Shown here: positions 13,096 to 24,755 of the stretch, one piece after another
Layout of the letters: each line of letters begins with the position of its first letter
Position numbering within the stretch: the first letter of the stretch is position 1
NCBI GenBank assembly: GCA_030847615.1
Contig: JAUMIR010000001.1
Location: 89,515,501-89,579,500 of the forward strand
DNA: 64,000 nucleotides
From: Gambelia wislizenii
Lineage: Eukaryota > Chordata > Lepidosauria > Squamata > Crotaphytidae
Reading direction: 5' to 3'
Notes under the pieces: model-generated
What the model was told of the DNA's origin: nothing
Seen by the model: the letters and a program-made list of their open reading frames with translations, nothing else
Databases searched by the model: none
Position numbers and translations under genes: made by a program

Positions 13096-13810
13096 TATGG
13101 ATGATGAAAATAGTTCTTGCTAGATTGCATTCCATGGAAAAATAGATCAAGAGCTACTCAAAAATAACTAGAATCACTTAAAATCTTTCAATTTCCTCAC
13201 TCTCTTTAGAATATTTTTTTAATCAGCTGATAATCATATTTTCCTAAAACCAGTAAAATCAAAAGTACTAATCTCTGTCCTTTTAAAAACCTGGTTAGAT
13301 TTAGAACAGAAATAATGTTAATCTCTACTAAATTCAGAAAGCTTTGACATAGCCTAGCCTTCCCCAACCTGTTGCCCTCCAAATGTGTTGGGCTGCTGCT
13401 GCCATACTGGGGCTACAGCCTATGCAGGATTCAAGCCATCTTGCTTTCTAGCAAAATGATGCAGTGCACGTTCAGTGTCCTAGAAACCTATTTTATAAAC
13501 GTGTCCTCAAGCATATTTGGTCTGAGGCAAATACTCTGTTTTATAAAATAGTATAAGAGTTTAAGGGAAGCTATTCTGTGGAGATTGCCCAAGGGGAACA
13601 CTTACTTTCTTCAGCTTAATTTTCATTCAAATTATATGTCCTGCAAATACTGTACAACCACATGCACTTGCATACTCTACACAAGATAACTCTCATGTTA
13701 TCACTTAACAAATCTCAAAAAGAAATAAGTTGAATACATTAATTACACTGTGACTTTGCTTCTGGCTGTCAATAATTTTGGTTTTCTTAGGAAAAATGTC
13801 TTATTGTTTC

Positions 13811-15118
13811 ATAGAATCATAGAATTGTAGAGTTGGAAGAGATCACAAGGGCCATCCAGTCCAACCCTCTGCCACGCAGGAAATCATGATCAAAGCATCC
13901 CTGACAGATGGCCATCCAGCCTCTGTTTAAAAACCTCCAAGGAAGGAGACCCTACCACGCTCCAAGGGAGTGTGTTCCACTGCTGAATAGCTCTTACTGT
14001 CAGAAAGTTCCTCCTAATGTTGAGGTGGAATCTCTGTTCCTCCAGCTTGCATCCATTGTTCCATGTTCTAGTCTCTAGAGCAGCAGAAAACAAGCTTGCT
14101 CCATCCTCAATGTGATACCCCTTCAAATACTTAAACAGGGCTATCATATCACCCCTTAACCATCTTTTTTCCACATACCTAGCTCCCTAAGTCTTTTCTC
14201 ATAAGGCATGGTTTCCAGATCTTTCACCATTTTAGTCGACCTCCTCTGGACACTCTCCAGTTTGTCCATATCCTTTTTGAATTGTGGTGCCCAGAACTGG
14301 ACACAGTATTCTAGGTGAGGCCTGACCAAGGCAGAATAGAGTGGCACTATTACTTCCCTTGATCCAGACACTATACTTATATTGATGCAGCCCAAAATCA
14401 CATTGACCTTTTTAGCTGCTGCATCACACTGTTGACTCATGTTCAACTTGTGGTCTACTAGGACTCCTAGATCCCTTTCACACGTAGTCTCATTCAGCCA
14501 GGTCTCTCCCATCCTGTATCTATGCATTTCATTTTTCCGCCCTAAGTGCAGTACCTTACATTTCTCCATATTGAATTTCATTTTGTTAGCTTTGGCCCAG
14601 CTCTCCAGTCTATCCAGGTCATTCTGAATTTTGATCCTGTCCTCTAGGGTATTAGCTACTCCTCCTAATTTGGTGTCATCTGCAAATTTGATAAGTATCC
14701 CCTAATTCTATCATCCAAGTCATTGATAAAGGTGTTGAATAGCACTGGGCCCAGGACAGAACCCTGTGGCACCCTACTAGTCACATCTTTCCAAGACGAA
14801 CAGGAGCCACTGCTGAGCACCCTTTGGGTTTGGCCGGTCAACCAATTACAAATCCATTGAACAGTTAACTTGTCTAGCCCACATTTTACAAGCTTGTTTG
14901 CAAGAATGTCATGGGGAACCTTGTCAAAGGCCTTACTGAAATCAAGGTATGCAATATCCACAGCGTTCCCTTCATCTACCAAGCTGGTAATTTTATCAAA
15001 AAAAGAGATCAGAGTAGTCTGGCATGACTTGTTTCTCTGAAACCCATGTTGACTTTTTGTGATTATGGCTGTCATAATTGATTTCTTTTGTGAGTCACTT
15101 TGGGTCCTATTCTGGGAC
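13811..15118 (-). mobile_element. CR1 LINE, 5' truncated 1.3-kb copy
   Basis: On the minus strand, 14665-15120 encodes RT motifs including [45 protein letters not shown] and INDLDD; 14156-14581 and 13890-14174 continue with [36 protein letters not shown] and RNFLTVRAIQQWNTLP. The 3' end at 13811 is the CR1-style ATAGAATCATAGAATT tail. At least two frameshifts, one at the YADD-region end near 14700, so it is inactive. The best-preserved CR1 here, with the copy at 57912. Confidence 0.92.
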
Positions 15119-16235
15119 AAAGGGTACCTGAAGAGTTGGAGATGCTTAGAGCCCCACTCATGATGCCAGAATTATATTAATATTTGGGGAAATTATTATT
15201 AATTCGCTCAAATGGAGTGCTGCAAGAGGTGGGTAACTCCAGGTTAAAGTGAAATAAAATGTTTTTATTGGCAGTAACACAAAACACGTTCACACACGCA
15301 ACACACAATCACAAGAACCACACAAGGCTATCAGAGAGTTAAGGCAGAAAGGTTGGATAGAGGAATAGGTTTGGGAAATAGGGTAATAGTTACCAGTCTT
15401 GAAGAGTAGCAAAATGCTCAGACTGAAGTCTGAGGATGGCACTGGAAGTTCTGATCCTGGGGCGCACTGACAAAAAGTGGCCGTGTCTTGTCCACGGTGA
15501 CACACTTTGCTATTGTTTGGGGCTAATATTTCTACACTGTTTCATATCCTGAAGGGGTACTCTGACTAGGACAAAGCTTAGATGGGTTTCCTACCATGTA
15601 AACAAACAAAACTTGGCTGATTGCTGTTAATGGCTGGGAGATAGGAATTGATGAGTTTATGACAACCTCACATTGTATGACAGGAGAGGGTTCCGACGGA
15701 TATTTCCTGGGAATTTGGGTTGCATAGGTCACTTGACTGTTTAGGATGTTTGACTCACCCCTAAGGGGCCCAAGAAGGAATTAGCACATACCTCCTTAAT
15801 AGTTTTGTTTACTAAGGGCTTGGGTGTGCTTGCTAAAATATTTCGAAGACACCTTCCCAGGTCCTTGAGACATCCATCTTACTTTTGATCACCCCGCTCT
15901 ACTTGACCCCTTCAAAGTGTCCAATATTATAGGGAGGGGGGTAGTAGGGCATGCTAACAAAAGGAGACATATAAATGAAATTCAATCAATCAAATAAATG
16001 AGGAGTTCCACATTTTGCCCAAAATATCTCTGTGCAAAACTAGTGTCTTTTCCCTTTGAGTGCACACAGCAAGCACAGAAGGATTGGCTAATTCAACACA
16101 TACTAACAATCCATAAAATGTTCAAGATAATAGAGCAACAGTTATTATATTTTGGCTGTGCAGATTACTCCATTTCTGTGTCGATGCAGGATATGTCCCC
16201 TTTCACCCCCTCCCCCAAATAAACACAGACACCAT
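15119..16235. other. Unassigned intronic stretch
   Basis: No coding similarity seen. The part 15225-15960 (AATAAAATGTTTTTATTGGC near its left, then CA-rich, then a G-run near 15935) has an LTR-like feel but no paired copy in the window to prove it. Confidence 0.3.
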
Positions 16236-17960
16236 ATATGTTCCAAGAATATATTGAATACAAGACTGTTGGAAGATAATGAGAGAATGTAAGAATATAC
16301 ATATATTGGCAATAAAGGCCACAACTTTGATGACAGCTGCTGTTGGTTGGCACAAACACATGGGTTTTTATTATTATTATTTAGTTATTTATACCCCGCT
16401 CTTCAGCCACAAGGCTACCAGAGCAGCTTACAAATTGTTTTAAGCAATAGCTATTTACACATCTACATTGCATTAAACAGTTTCCAATGTGTGTTAGCTA
16501 ATTGCCCCCACAAGCTGGGTTTGGATCAACCAATCCTCCTGTCTGGTCGATGAGGCTGTTGTTGGCCTGCCTGCAGACATTCACCAGTCCATGAAGGGGA
16601 GGAGTCTGGTCAGGCCCCCTGAATTGCCTGCCAACCCACCTCCCACCACCAAAAGACACGTGATCACAATAAAGGGGGGGGGCATTCCATGATGACATAC
16701 CCCAAGTTGGCATGTCCCAATTGCCATAGCCCCTGGGGCCTCTGTGACCTTGAACTTGACTTTGACCTTGACGGAGACCCCCCCCCTTGCCAATAACCTT
16801 GGATCAGAACCTATATGCCAACTGCCACAAAAGGCGGGCCAGCTCTCGCAGCTGCCACCAACTAGGTCCTAGCCCTGAATGAAGGGAGACCCCAGAGCCA
16901 CACCTAAACATTATGAATGGTTAATTCCAGTTGAATGTATGCAACAAAGGCCCTGGAATGCCATCTGCCCAGAAGCTGAATAGACTCTTACATCAGGTCC
17001 CCTGCAGCTGCCGTTGTAGCTGTCCCAATCTGGAAAGAATGTCCACCGAACTCATCCGCTGGCAGGCCCAGCTGCCTCAAAGCAGCCCACAACACACTGA
17101 TGAATTGGTAATGCGTCAGTGAAGACATGTCCCTGTAGCTGAAAAGGGGGCCTGAAACCTTAGGGCACCTCTCTAAGAATCAGTGCATGGAAACCACTGG
17201 GCATAGTGATGAGGTCACCAGGTGCTGCAAGCACAGAGAGGCCCCTTTGCCAAGCTAATTGCATTTGGAGCGCCAAAGGCATCGCCAACAAAGGATGTAT
17301 CCTTCTATTGCAGCACCCTTCCAGAAAAGTCCTTCTTTGACTTACATGCCAACTCACCAATATGTAGGGCAGCAAAGAAAGCAGTAGTAAAAATCTGTGC
17401 CAAACAAAATCACCTCATATCTGGACAGACAGACCTTACTAAATCTGGCCACCAACTTATATAGTATGCTGAAGGAGACTGGCCTGCAGGCCAGTCTTCT
17501 GATGGTCCATTCTCTGCCAGCCTTCCACAGTCCTCCAGATGAGGAAGGTGTCACAAGGGACACCAAAGCCTGCCACTTTGCTAAAAAAGGAAATGCCAGC
17601 CAGGTGCAGTGGTGCTGCGGTCAGGAATTTATTCCCCACCACCAGACCTGAGTGAAGACCTGCTGCAAAATGCAGCAAGGTCCCACCTCCCAGCCAATCA
17701 GAGGTCGAGGCCTGCCTTTGTCTCTGATTGGCCTGGAGTCCATTCAAACTGGCCAGTCAGGATGATGCAAGCCTCTCCTGATTGACCAGTACTCCAAACT
17801 CCTCCCGGCCTGCCGTGCCAGCCGGGAAGAAGACGGAGGAGCATGGTGGCACCCATGCTGTCCCTTCACAGCCACGTGGGAAGGGGTGAAGACCGGGGGT
17901 CCCTGGACCACCCCACAAATAGAGCCACTGGCAGGAAAGATGAGTCCGGCAGCTCCATTA
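16236..17960 (-). mobile_element. DIRS-like retroelement remnant with tyrosine recombinase end
   Basis: Minus strand 16925-17155 encodes SLTHYQFISVLWAALRQLGL, then the motif GGHSFQIGTATTAAAG and, after one stop codon, IQLLGRWHSRAFVAYIQ. The H-x-F-x-I-G...LGRW...Y pattern is the catalytic C-terminus of the tyrosine recombinases (H-x-x-R box degraded to HSFQIG) of DIRS/Ngaro retroelements. Flanks 16236-16365 and 17640-17960 resemble 22983-23140 and 23941-24240, suggesting shared termini. Both the stop and the altered R (HSFQ instead of HSFR) argue that it is dead. A SINE splits its end at 16366-16520. Confidence 0.7.
16366..16520 (-). repeat. tRNA SINE, 3' part (SINE-G family)
   Basis: Inverted copy of the tail half of the SINE at 24919-25190, including ATACCCCGCTCTTCAGCCAC and CAATGTGTGTTAGCTAATTG. 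It sits inside the DIRS-like element; the tRNA head is missing. Confidence 0.8.
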
Positions 17961-19599
17961 TGCTATTTGTGCAAACAATGTTCTTGCAAATGCGAAAACC
18001 ATCTTGAGAGCCACAGAAAATATCTTGTCAATGTAAAGACAAGGAGAAAAATGTTGTAGTTTCTTATCGTTCATGAAAGAATGAGACAAGCAAGGCTTTA
18101 CATCCTTAGTGCTAACAATACTAGAGTATTGAACTAGTGATCTCTATAAGGCAGTTTTCTATGCATCTAAATTACCAAGGGAATGAACCATGTTTTTATT
18201 AGATTTGGTCACAAAAGCTTAAATTTAACTCTTAATTCCAACCAGAATGGTCCCATAGAATCAATGGGTTTACAGAAGTGTAGGGCTGTTATTCAGCAAT
18301 TGATTGAATGCTTCCACTCTAGTTGAGACTAACAACTGAATTTAGGTCAGCATTTTCTTTCTTCTTCTTCTTTTTTTTTTTAGTGACAGATAATTCAATT
18401 ACAAACATGCCAAATAAAATGAATCACTATTTCCCCAGCTTAGTCATTATTTAAGTGAAACAGGTATGAAAACATTTTCTAATGCAAACAAAAATCTAAG
18501 CAGAATGACATCAGTGACTATAATGCTTCTAAACAAGGGTGTTTTTAAAAACTTTGATAATTATGCCTTAATATTATCCCCCAAAGCAGAATAGTTTTGA
18601 AATAGCCCTTACAAATGTATGATTTATAAGGCTGACCTGGTTTTACAGCCCAAGCAATACTGGAACATGTCAGTCATTTTTTAAAATTTAAAACACATGA
18701 TCCCAATTTAAAGAGGAGCAGTTCATAGCCTATTATCCTATTTGTTTGGATCAACTGACAAGAACAGCAAAGTGAGCTGTAGTGTAGTAGTTAGCATATT
18801 GGACTTTGGGTGGTGATAACCTGAGATTATATGAAAAGAGGGGAGGAGGTGTGACCCATGTTCCTAAACATCACAGATCTCCCCACTCAAGATTTTCTAG
18901 AAGTTTCATTCCTCAGTACCAGGGAGAAACACTTATCTCAAAGTCAAAGTTTTCATCTCTTTTGGGAGCAGGTCTTTCATAAAAGTGAACAGGTCTTAAT
19001 TGCTCACTCAAGACAAGCCACCCCAAAATATTTTGCATTACAACTGGGGTAGGCTAGCTCACAATAGTGAATTGTTGTGAAAATTCATTTCACCCAGACT
19101 AAACTAACTACATGGTTTAGCTACATAGTTCCTAACTATGATCCTCTACACCAGTGGTTCCCAGAATTTGGTCCTCCAAGTGTTTTGGACTTCAGCTCCC
19201 AGAAGCTGCAGCCAGCTTGGTCAACATTCAGGAATTCTGGGAATGGAAGTCCAAAACATCTGGAAGACCAAGGTTTGGGAACCACTGCTCTACACTTTTC
19301 ATTGCAACATCACTCAGAACTGTTTCAACAACAGCCAGGAGTGGGTAACTGTGAAAGGCATGGGATACACCACAGGCAACATCTACGCCTTTTGGCAAAG
19401 CTGGAAATGACTGAATGGTTGCTTCTGTTTTTTTTTTTTTTCTTCCAAAAAAAGGTTTTTTGGGAGGTTGGGTTTGTTCTGGGTTTTGTTTGTTTGTTGT
19501 TTGGCATAAAACAAGGAGCAGGAGAATTGGTGGCAGAAGGTCAGATGGTACTATTGGTACTATACTATATCTGGGCCTCCCTGACCTCCAACAGTTCCC

Positions 19600-20575
19600 A
19601 TGGGCTCATGGAATATGCTCAAGTTGGGTTGACTGACCAAACCCAAAGGGTAGTCACCAATGGTTTCTCTTCATCCTTGAGAGAAGTGACCAGCGGGGTG
19701 CCACAGGGTTCTGTTCTGGGTCCAGTGCTATTCAACATCTTTATCAATGACTTGGATGAGGGAGCAGAGACCATGCTTACCAAGTTTGCAGATGACACCA
19801 AATTAGGAGGGGTAGCTAATACCCCAGAGGACAGGATCAGAATCCAAAATGACCTCAACAGATTAGAAAGCTGAGCCAATACTAACAAAATGAATTTCAA
19901 CAGGGAGAAATGTAGGATACTACACTTGGGCAGTAAAAATGAAATACATAGATATAGAATGGATGACACCTGGCTTGAGGGCACTACATGCGAAAAGGAT
20001 CTAGGAGTCTTAGTGGACCACAAGCTGAACATGAGTCAGCAGTATGATGCAGCAGCTAAAAAAAGCCAATGTGATTCTAGGCTGCTTTGGTCAGACCTCA
20101 CCTGGAATACTGTGTCCAGGTCTGGGCACCACAATTCAGAAAGGATATTGAAAAGCTGGAACGTGTCCAGAGGACGGTGACCAGGACGGTGGGTGGTCTG
20201 GAAGCCATGTCCTATGGGAAGGTTGAGAGGGGACATGATAGCTGTGTTTAAATATTTGAAGGGATGTCATACTGAGGATGGAGCAAGCTTGTTTTCTGCT
20301 GCTCCGGAGACTAGGACATGGAGCAATGGGTTCAAACTACAAGAAAATAGATTCCACCTAAACATTAGGAAGAACTTCCTGACTGTAAGAGCTGTTCGGA
20401 AGTGGAATACACTGCCTTGTAGTGTGGTGGAGTCTCCTTCTTTGGAGGTTTTTAAACAGAAGCTGGATGGCCATCTGTTGGGAATGTTTTGATTGTGTAT
20501 TCCTGCATGGCAGGGGGTTGGACTGGATGGCCCTTGTAGTCTCTTCCAACTCTATGATTCTGTGATTCTGCTGTG
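19600..20575 (+). mobile_element. CR1 LINE, 3' part of ORF2 and 3' UTR
   Basis: The plus-strand frame to 19872 has [20 protein letters not shown] and [18 protein letters not shown]; 19890-20180 continues FNREKCRILHLGSKNEIHRY, and 20193-20492 has [20 protein letters not shown] and RNFLTVRAVRKWNTLPCSV. The FADD catalytic pair is intact, but a stop after LES and frameshifts near 20060 and 20190 kill it. The copy lacks about 100 bp in the RPHLEY region present in other copies. The tail ends TATGATTCTGTGATTCTG. Confidence 0.92.
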
Positions 20576-22238
20576 CCTTATGTTTTAGGTAAATTATACC
20601 CCCAGTGGCTTACAAAGGCCTGATTTTCATTTGTACCCACATTTCTTACAGGAGGTTCTGAGGGGTCTGGAAGGGCCTTCAGTGGCTATGTGCAGCCTGT
20701 GACTTGCATGATTCAAATCCTTCCACTAAAGAGTGACTGCCAAAGGAGGAAGATTTTCTTTGTGAGAAACCTCTGCCAGTTAGTACTACAAATAATTCTC
20801 TCTGCAAAATACAGATGGGGTGTTCTGTAATTTGACATAAGACTTCCACTGTTGTCAAAGTCAACAGAGTATAAAATCTCTCTAGTACTTTTTTTTTAAT
20901 GTAGAGATGCAAAGATTATAGCTCTAATGGGTTAAGAAATTGTTAGTCCCCGTTGCAGAGAACATAGTTTTGCTTTTGCATTTGTTACAGATTTCTTTGA
21001 AACCAATGCTAAAATTATGCCTTGCATGTCAGATAGTAATTCTGTTGCAAAACTTCAGTGACATTAACAAAGTGTAAGTGCCTCTGGTCAATGCACATTT
21101 TCAGTGGATTTCTGCCTCAGTGCTTTTTTACACTATAGCGTTGGGATAGATTAATTCCCCTGAGGGAGATGTGCATTAATGTCAAAGTAGTCTTGCATGT
21201 AGTAGATAAATCCATAATCATAGTTGGATCTTGTCATTTAAACAGCTGCTCCTGCCACCTTAACCTGTAACGGGTTATTAATAACAAACACTGATACACT
21301 GTAAGCCAGTCTCTTGCCCTCTATGTTCCTGTTTCATTTAATTATTAGTTTTGCATGATGGCCAGTCAGGTCAATTTAGAAGTACACATGCACACATCTT
21401 TCCTGTTTGCCTTCAATCAAACCAACAACACAAATAGACCACATCACCTTCCTATAGCTTAGCATTTAGGTGACCTTCTATCCAAAGGGGTGGCCTTGAT
21501 GTTAGTCCTTCTAGAGAATCCTGGGGGGGGAGGTATGTGTCCCACAGGTGTACCTCCTTTTCCTAGGGTCATAGCCACATGGGAAGAATAGCAGCAGTGG
21601 AATGATCCAGCTTGAGGGCTGAGAAATGGTAGCCCTGCTCTCTTGAAAACAGTCATCCTACAACTGAACCTTGTACTCTCCCACAATGGATACCTACTAT
21701 GCTTTTAGGTATCAGTTGCTAGACAGTGTAAGATGAAGGGTGCAGTTGCACTAATGTGTTGCAAGTGAGCTTCACATAGACAATTGTTTTACCACTGTGT
21801 GAACAGATTGTTGGACTAGATAGTTCCTCAGTCTAATTCAGCACCACTGCTCTTCTTAAATTTCCGTATCAGCCCAAATGTTGAAGAATTGGAACAACTC
21901 TGTGGAGTTCTAAAATAACTCTTTAAACTAAATTGAAAAAAATGAAATAAGCTTATAGCAAAGCTTAGGGAAGAGTGCAGACATTTCCTGGTCTAGGCAA
22001 AGGTCAGAAAAAGATGGAAATTCCCTCTTCTTTCTAGGAAAAATCCTGCACATCCTAACTAAAAGCAAATGAAAATCCAAAGGAGACCAAAAAAGGAAGG
22101 AAAAACACACCCCTATATTTGGGTCCCTTGTTAATACAAAACCTCTATGGCCTTCTCTGAAGTCCCTTTGGTTCTGTCTTACTGTAGCTGTTAGGAATTC
22201 ATCCTTGTTAAAAACTGCTTCTGTGGTACTTGATCAGG

Positions 22239-22385
22239 TGAGCACTATGACCACAAGGTCACTTGGAGGACTGCCTTGGAAAGTGGTGGACTGTCCTTCA
22301 TTGGAAAGTGTAGAGGTTGGATGGCTGCCTCTCAGAAATGCTTTACTTTGGATTCCTGCCCTGGTAGAAATTAACTACCAGTGTC
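22239..22385 (+). mobile_element. CR1-like 3' fragment, heavily decayed
   Basis: LGGLPWKVVDCPSLESVEVG followed by GWLP...LLWIPALVE recalls the CR1 stretch WNTLP..VV..PSLE.F...LDGHL. Short and weak. Confidence 0.5.
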
Positions 22386-22414
22386 TCAAAGGACTGAAGT
22401 ATCGAAAGAAAATT

Positions 22415-22622
22415 AGTCCCAGAGCATGTGGTGTAGTGGTTTCAGCATTTGCCTATGACTCTGGAGACCAGGCTCAGCCATGGAAACTCACTGGGTGACC
22501 TTGTGCTAGTCACACTCTCTTAGCCTCCGAGGAAAGCAAAGGCAAGTCCCTTCTGATCGTATCAAGAAAACCCCACGATAGGTTCACCCTAAGTCAGAAA
22601 AGACTTGAAGGCGCACAACAGC
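22415..22622 (+). repeat. Sauria-type tRNA SINE
   Basis: Head GAGCATGTGGTGTAGTGGTT, body with GCAAAGGCAAGTCCCTTCTG, and BovB-like tail AGTCAGAAAAGACTTGAAGG ending in CACAACA. Diverged but complete. Confidence 0.75.
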
Positions 22623-22698
22623 TTATTCAGAGTATTTTTAAAAAATACTGAAAAAAAGCCCATTCTGTAAATGATGCCCAATCCAAAGATGACTCTGA

Positions 22699-24563
22699 GG
22701 ACTTTATCAGACATGGCAAATATGGCGGTATAATGATGCCTAATTAATGCGAAAGGGCGCCTATGCTGCATGACGTCATGCTATGGTGATTGTAAGACAT
22801 GAATAAGGTGTTCCTTTTTATTGACGTGAATAGATCTGCTGTGGTGCTTTTTTTGTGTGGTTTTGTCCACGTTTGAAACCATACACCATTGTACTCACAT
22901 GAATACAGCATCAATGGGCAGAACACTTGTGCACCCAGACCGTACGCTCTGCTCCCCTTCCCTAAAGAAGACACATACTACTACAAGTTGAGTAAACAAA
23001 TGTATTGAGTACAAGATGGATATAATGGTAAAGTATAGGGTAGTATGAAGATAATTGACAATAAAAGGCCATGAATTGCTGATGGCTGCAAATGGTTGGC
23101 ACTAATTGCATGGGTCTGGATCCCTTCATTGCCCAACCCTGTGTTGGTCAATGGACTAGTGTTGGTTGCCGTTGACTCCTCCTGGGGGCAGGCTTGGCAC
23201 AGACCCCCCCTTTGGTTCAGATCTGGCAGGGAGAACTGAGGTGGAAAGTGCAGGGGGGCTGCAGCTCTCTGCAAGAACTCAGGGGGGTTTGCTGTGCTGA
23301 GCCCCACCCCCGGAAAGCCGTGCCATGCTCAGCCCACCCCTGGAGAGCTGTGGAGGGAGTGTGCTGAGTCCATGGGTGTTCCCTCCCCTTTCCTCCCCAA
23401 GGCTTGGGCTCTTCCTGCTATGTCCCACGCTGCCTCACCCTGCCAGCAGACTTTATTTTGCCCTGGCTGCCGACCCGTGGCCCAAACTCCTTCCTGAAAG
23501 GCAAACTAGGAAGAGGAGGGGAGTGAGAAGGGGAGGTACAAGCTGCCTCGCCTTTCCTGCTCAACTACCCCCCCAACCATTCACGGCCACCGATCGCCAC
23601 CACAGAGCCACCAGCCAATTGCTAGCCACCTATGTCGCCACCAGCACCTGCCTACCGACTTCGCCTCCTCCGTGCTGTGGCTGGGCTCTGCTGGTACCCA
23701 TAGTCACTGGCAGCCCATGTCGTTCCTCTTCCTGGGCTGCGCTGGCGTCCTTCCCCTTCATGGCCGCCTCTGCACACCTGTGGCCCCCAACTACTCCTGC
23801 AGCCCACTCCAAGCCACCAGGAACCAGAGGGCCGAAGGCTGAGGCCACTGAGGACCACTCGTCCCTTCCCTTATGCTGCCTCAGGCCTTTGCCTCGTTTC
23901 TCCCCTCCGGCTCCAACATCCTCATTCTTCAGATCCAAAGAGCCAACTGAGAAGCCCGTGCCGGGGGCTGGCTTTTACACCAGCCTCCAGCATGGGCTCG
24001 TTGTCATCCAGCCACACCAGAAGCTCTGGGAGCCAATCAGGGTGAGGGATGCTCGCCCCGATTGGCTGCCGGCTTCCCGTTCCATCCCTGCTGCAATGCG
24101 AGCTGGGAAGAAGGAACCTGCCAATGGCAGCCCCCATGATGGCCATGCAGCCACAGGGGCCACAGATGGAGGAGCCATGGGGGGGGGCGCCGGCTAGGCA
24201 GCAAGTCGGCCCACCGTCCAGCCGGTGAGTCCCCTTCTAGGTGAGATCGTGAAAATCAGGTACAAGAATGTTCTTTTTAAAGAAACTCCGCAGTTTAGTT
24301 GGAAGTTTTAAAGTGTGTTTCTGCACTTGTGTGTACATTTGGTGTCTTTATTTTGATGTATTTTAAAATTTTAGCGCACTTGCATCTTCTCACAAGAATT
24401 GCCAAGATCATTAATGTGGAAGTAAACAAAGCTCCATTCGTGCTCCGTCAATGCTGGGGCAGCCTTTTAACACTACAGAAGGTAAGGTCTGATAGAAAGG
24501 GCTACTTTGGCAGGAGAATTACGTAGAAAAGGAACATTAATGGAGGTTTGTCTGATAAAGTCC
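22699..24563. mobile_element. PIF/Harbinger-like element with nested insertion
   Basis: The ends GGACTTTATCAGACA (22699) and inverted TGTCTGATAAAGTCC (to 24563) match, and the ends resemble 9937-10573. Flanking triplets TGA and CGA are poor TWA sites, so the target duplication is decayed or absent. The middle (22983-24245) is a GC-rich DIRS-like insertion. Confidence lowered by the distance between the ends. Confidence 0.5.
22983..24245. mobile_element. Internally deleted DIRS-like element (GC-rich)
   Basis: The left part TGTATTGAGTACAAGATGG...GACAATAAAAGGCCATGAATT...GGTTGGCACTAATTGCATGG resembles 16240-16375; the right part with GAGCCAATCAGGGTGAGGGA and CGAGCTGGGAAGAAGG-like sequence resembles 17680-17960. 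No recombinase or RT was recognised between them. The 290-codon open frame at 23325-24197 is proline/serine-rich chance reading of GC-rich DNA. Confidence 0.45.
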
Positions 24564-24755
24564 CGAGTCACAATACTGTAGTAGGCCTTTTTCTTCAGAT
24601 TTTTCTTTACCATACAGAGTAAAAACAGCTGCTGAGTCTGCTCCATTTTACTCCAGGATGCAAGCCTGCTTTAGCTCAATGACACAAATCTTGAAGACAG
24701 GATGGATGTTCCTTGAGGCACTGAGGACAGGACGTTATTAAATTATTTATTTCTT

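Noticed and set aside
12479..13130. Minus-strand frames of 159 and 122 codons
   Set aside because: They cover a foldback MITE and a Sauria SINE; mirror frames occur on the other strand.
23325..24197. 290-codon open frame on the plus strand
   Set aside because: Long only because the DNA is GC-rich; proline/serine/alanine composition, no domain, overlapping antisense frames of similar quality, and located in a transposon-like insertion.
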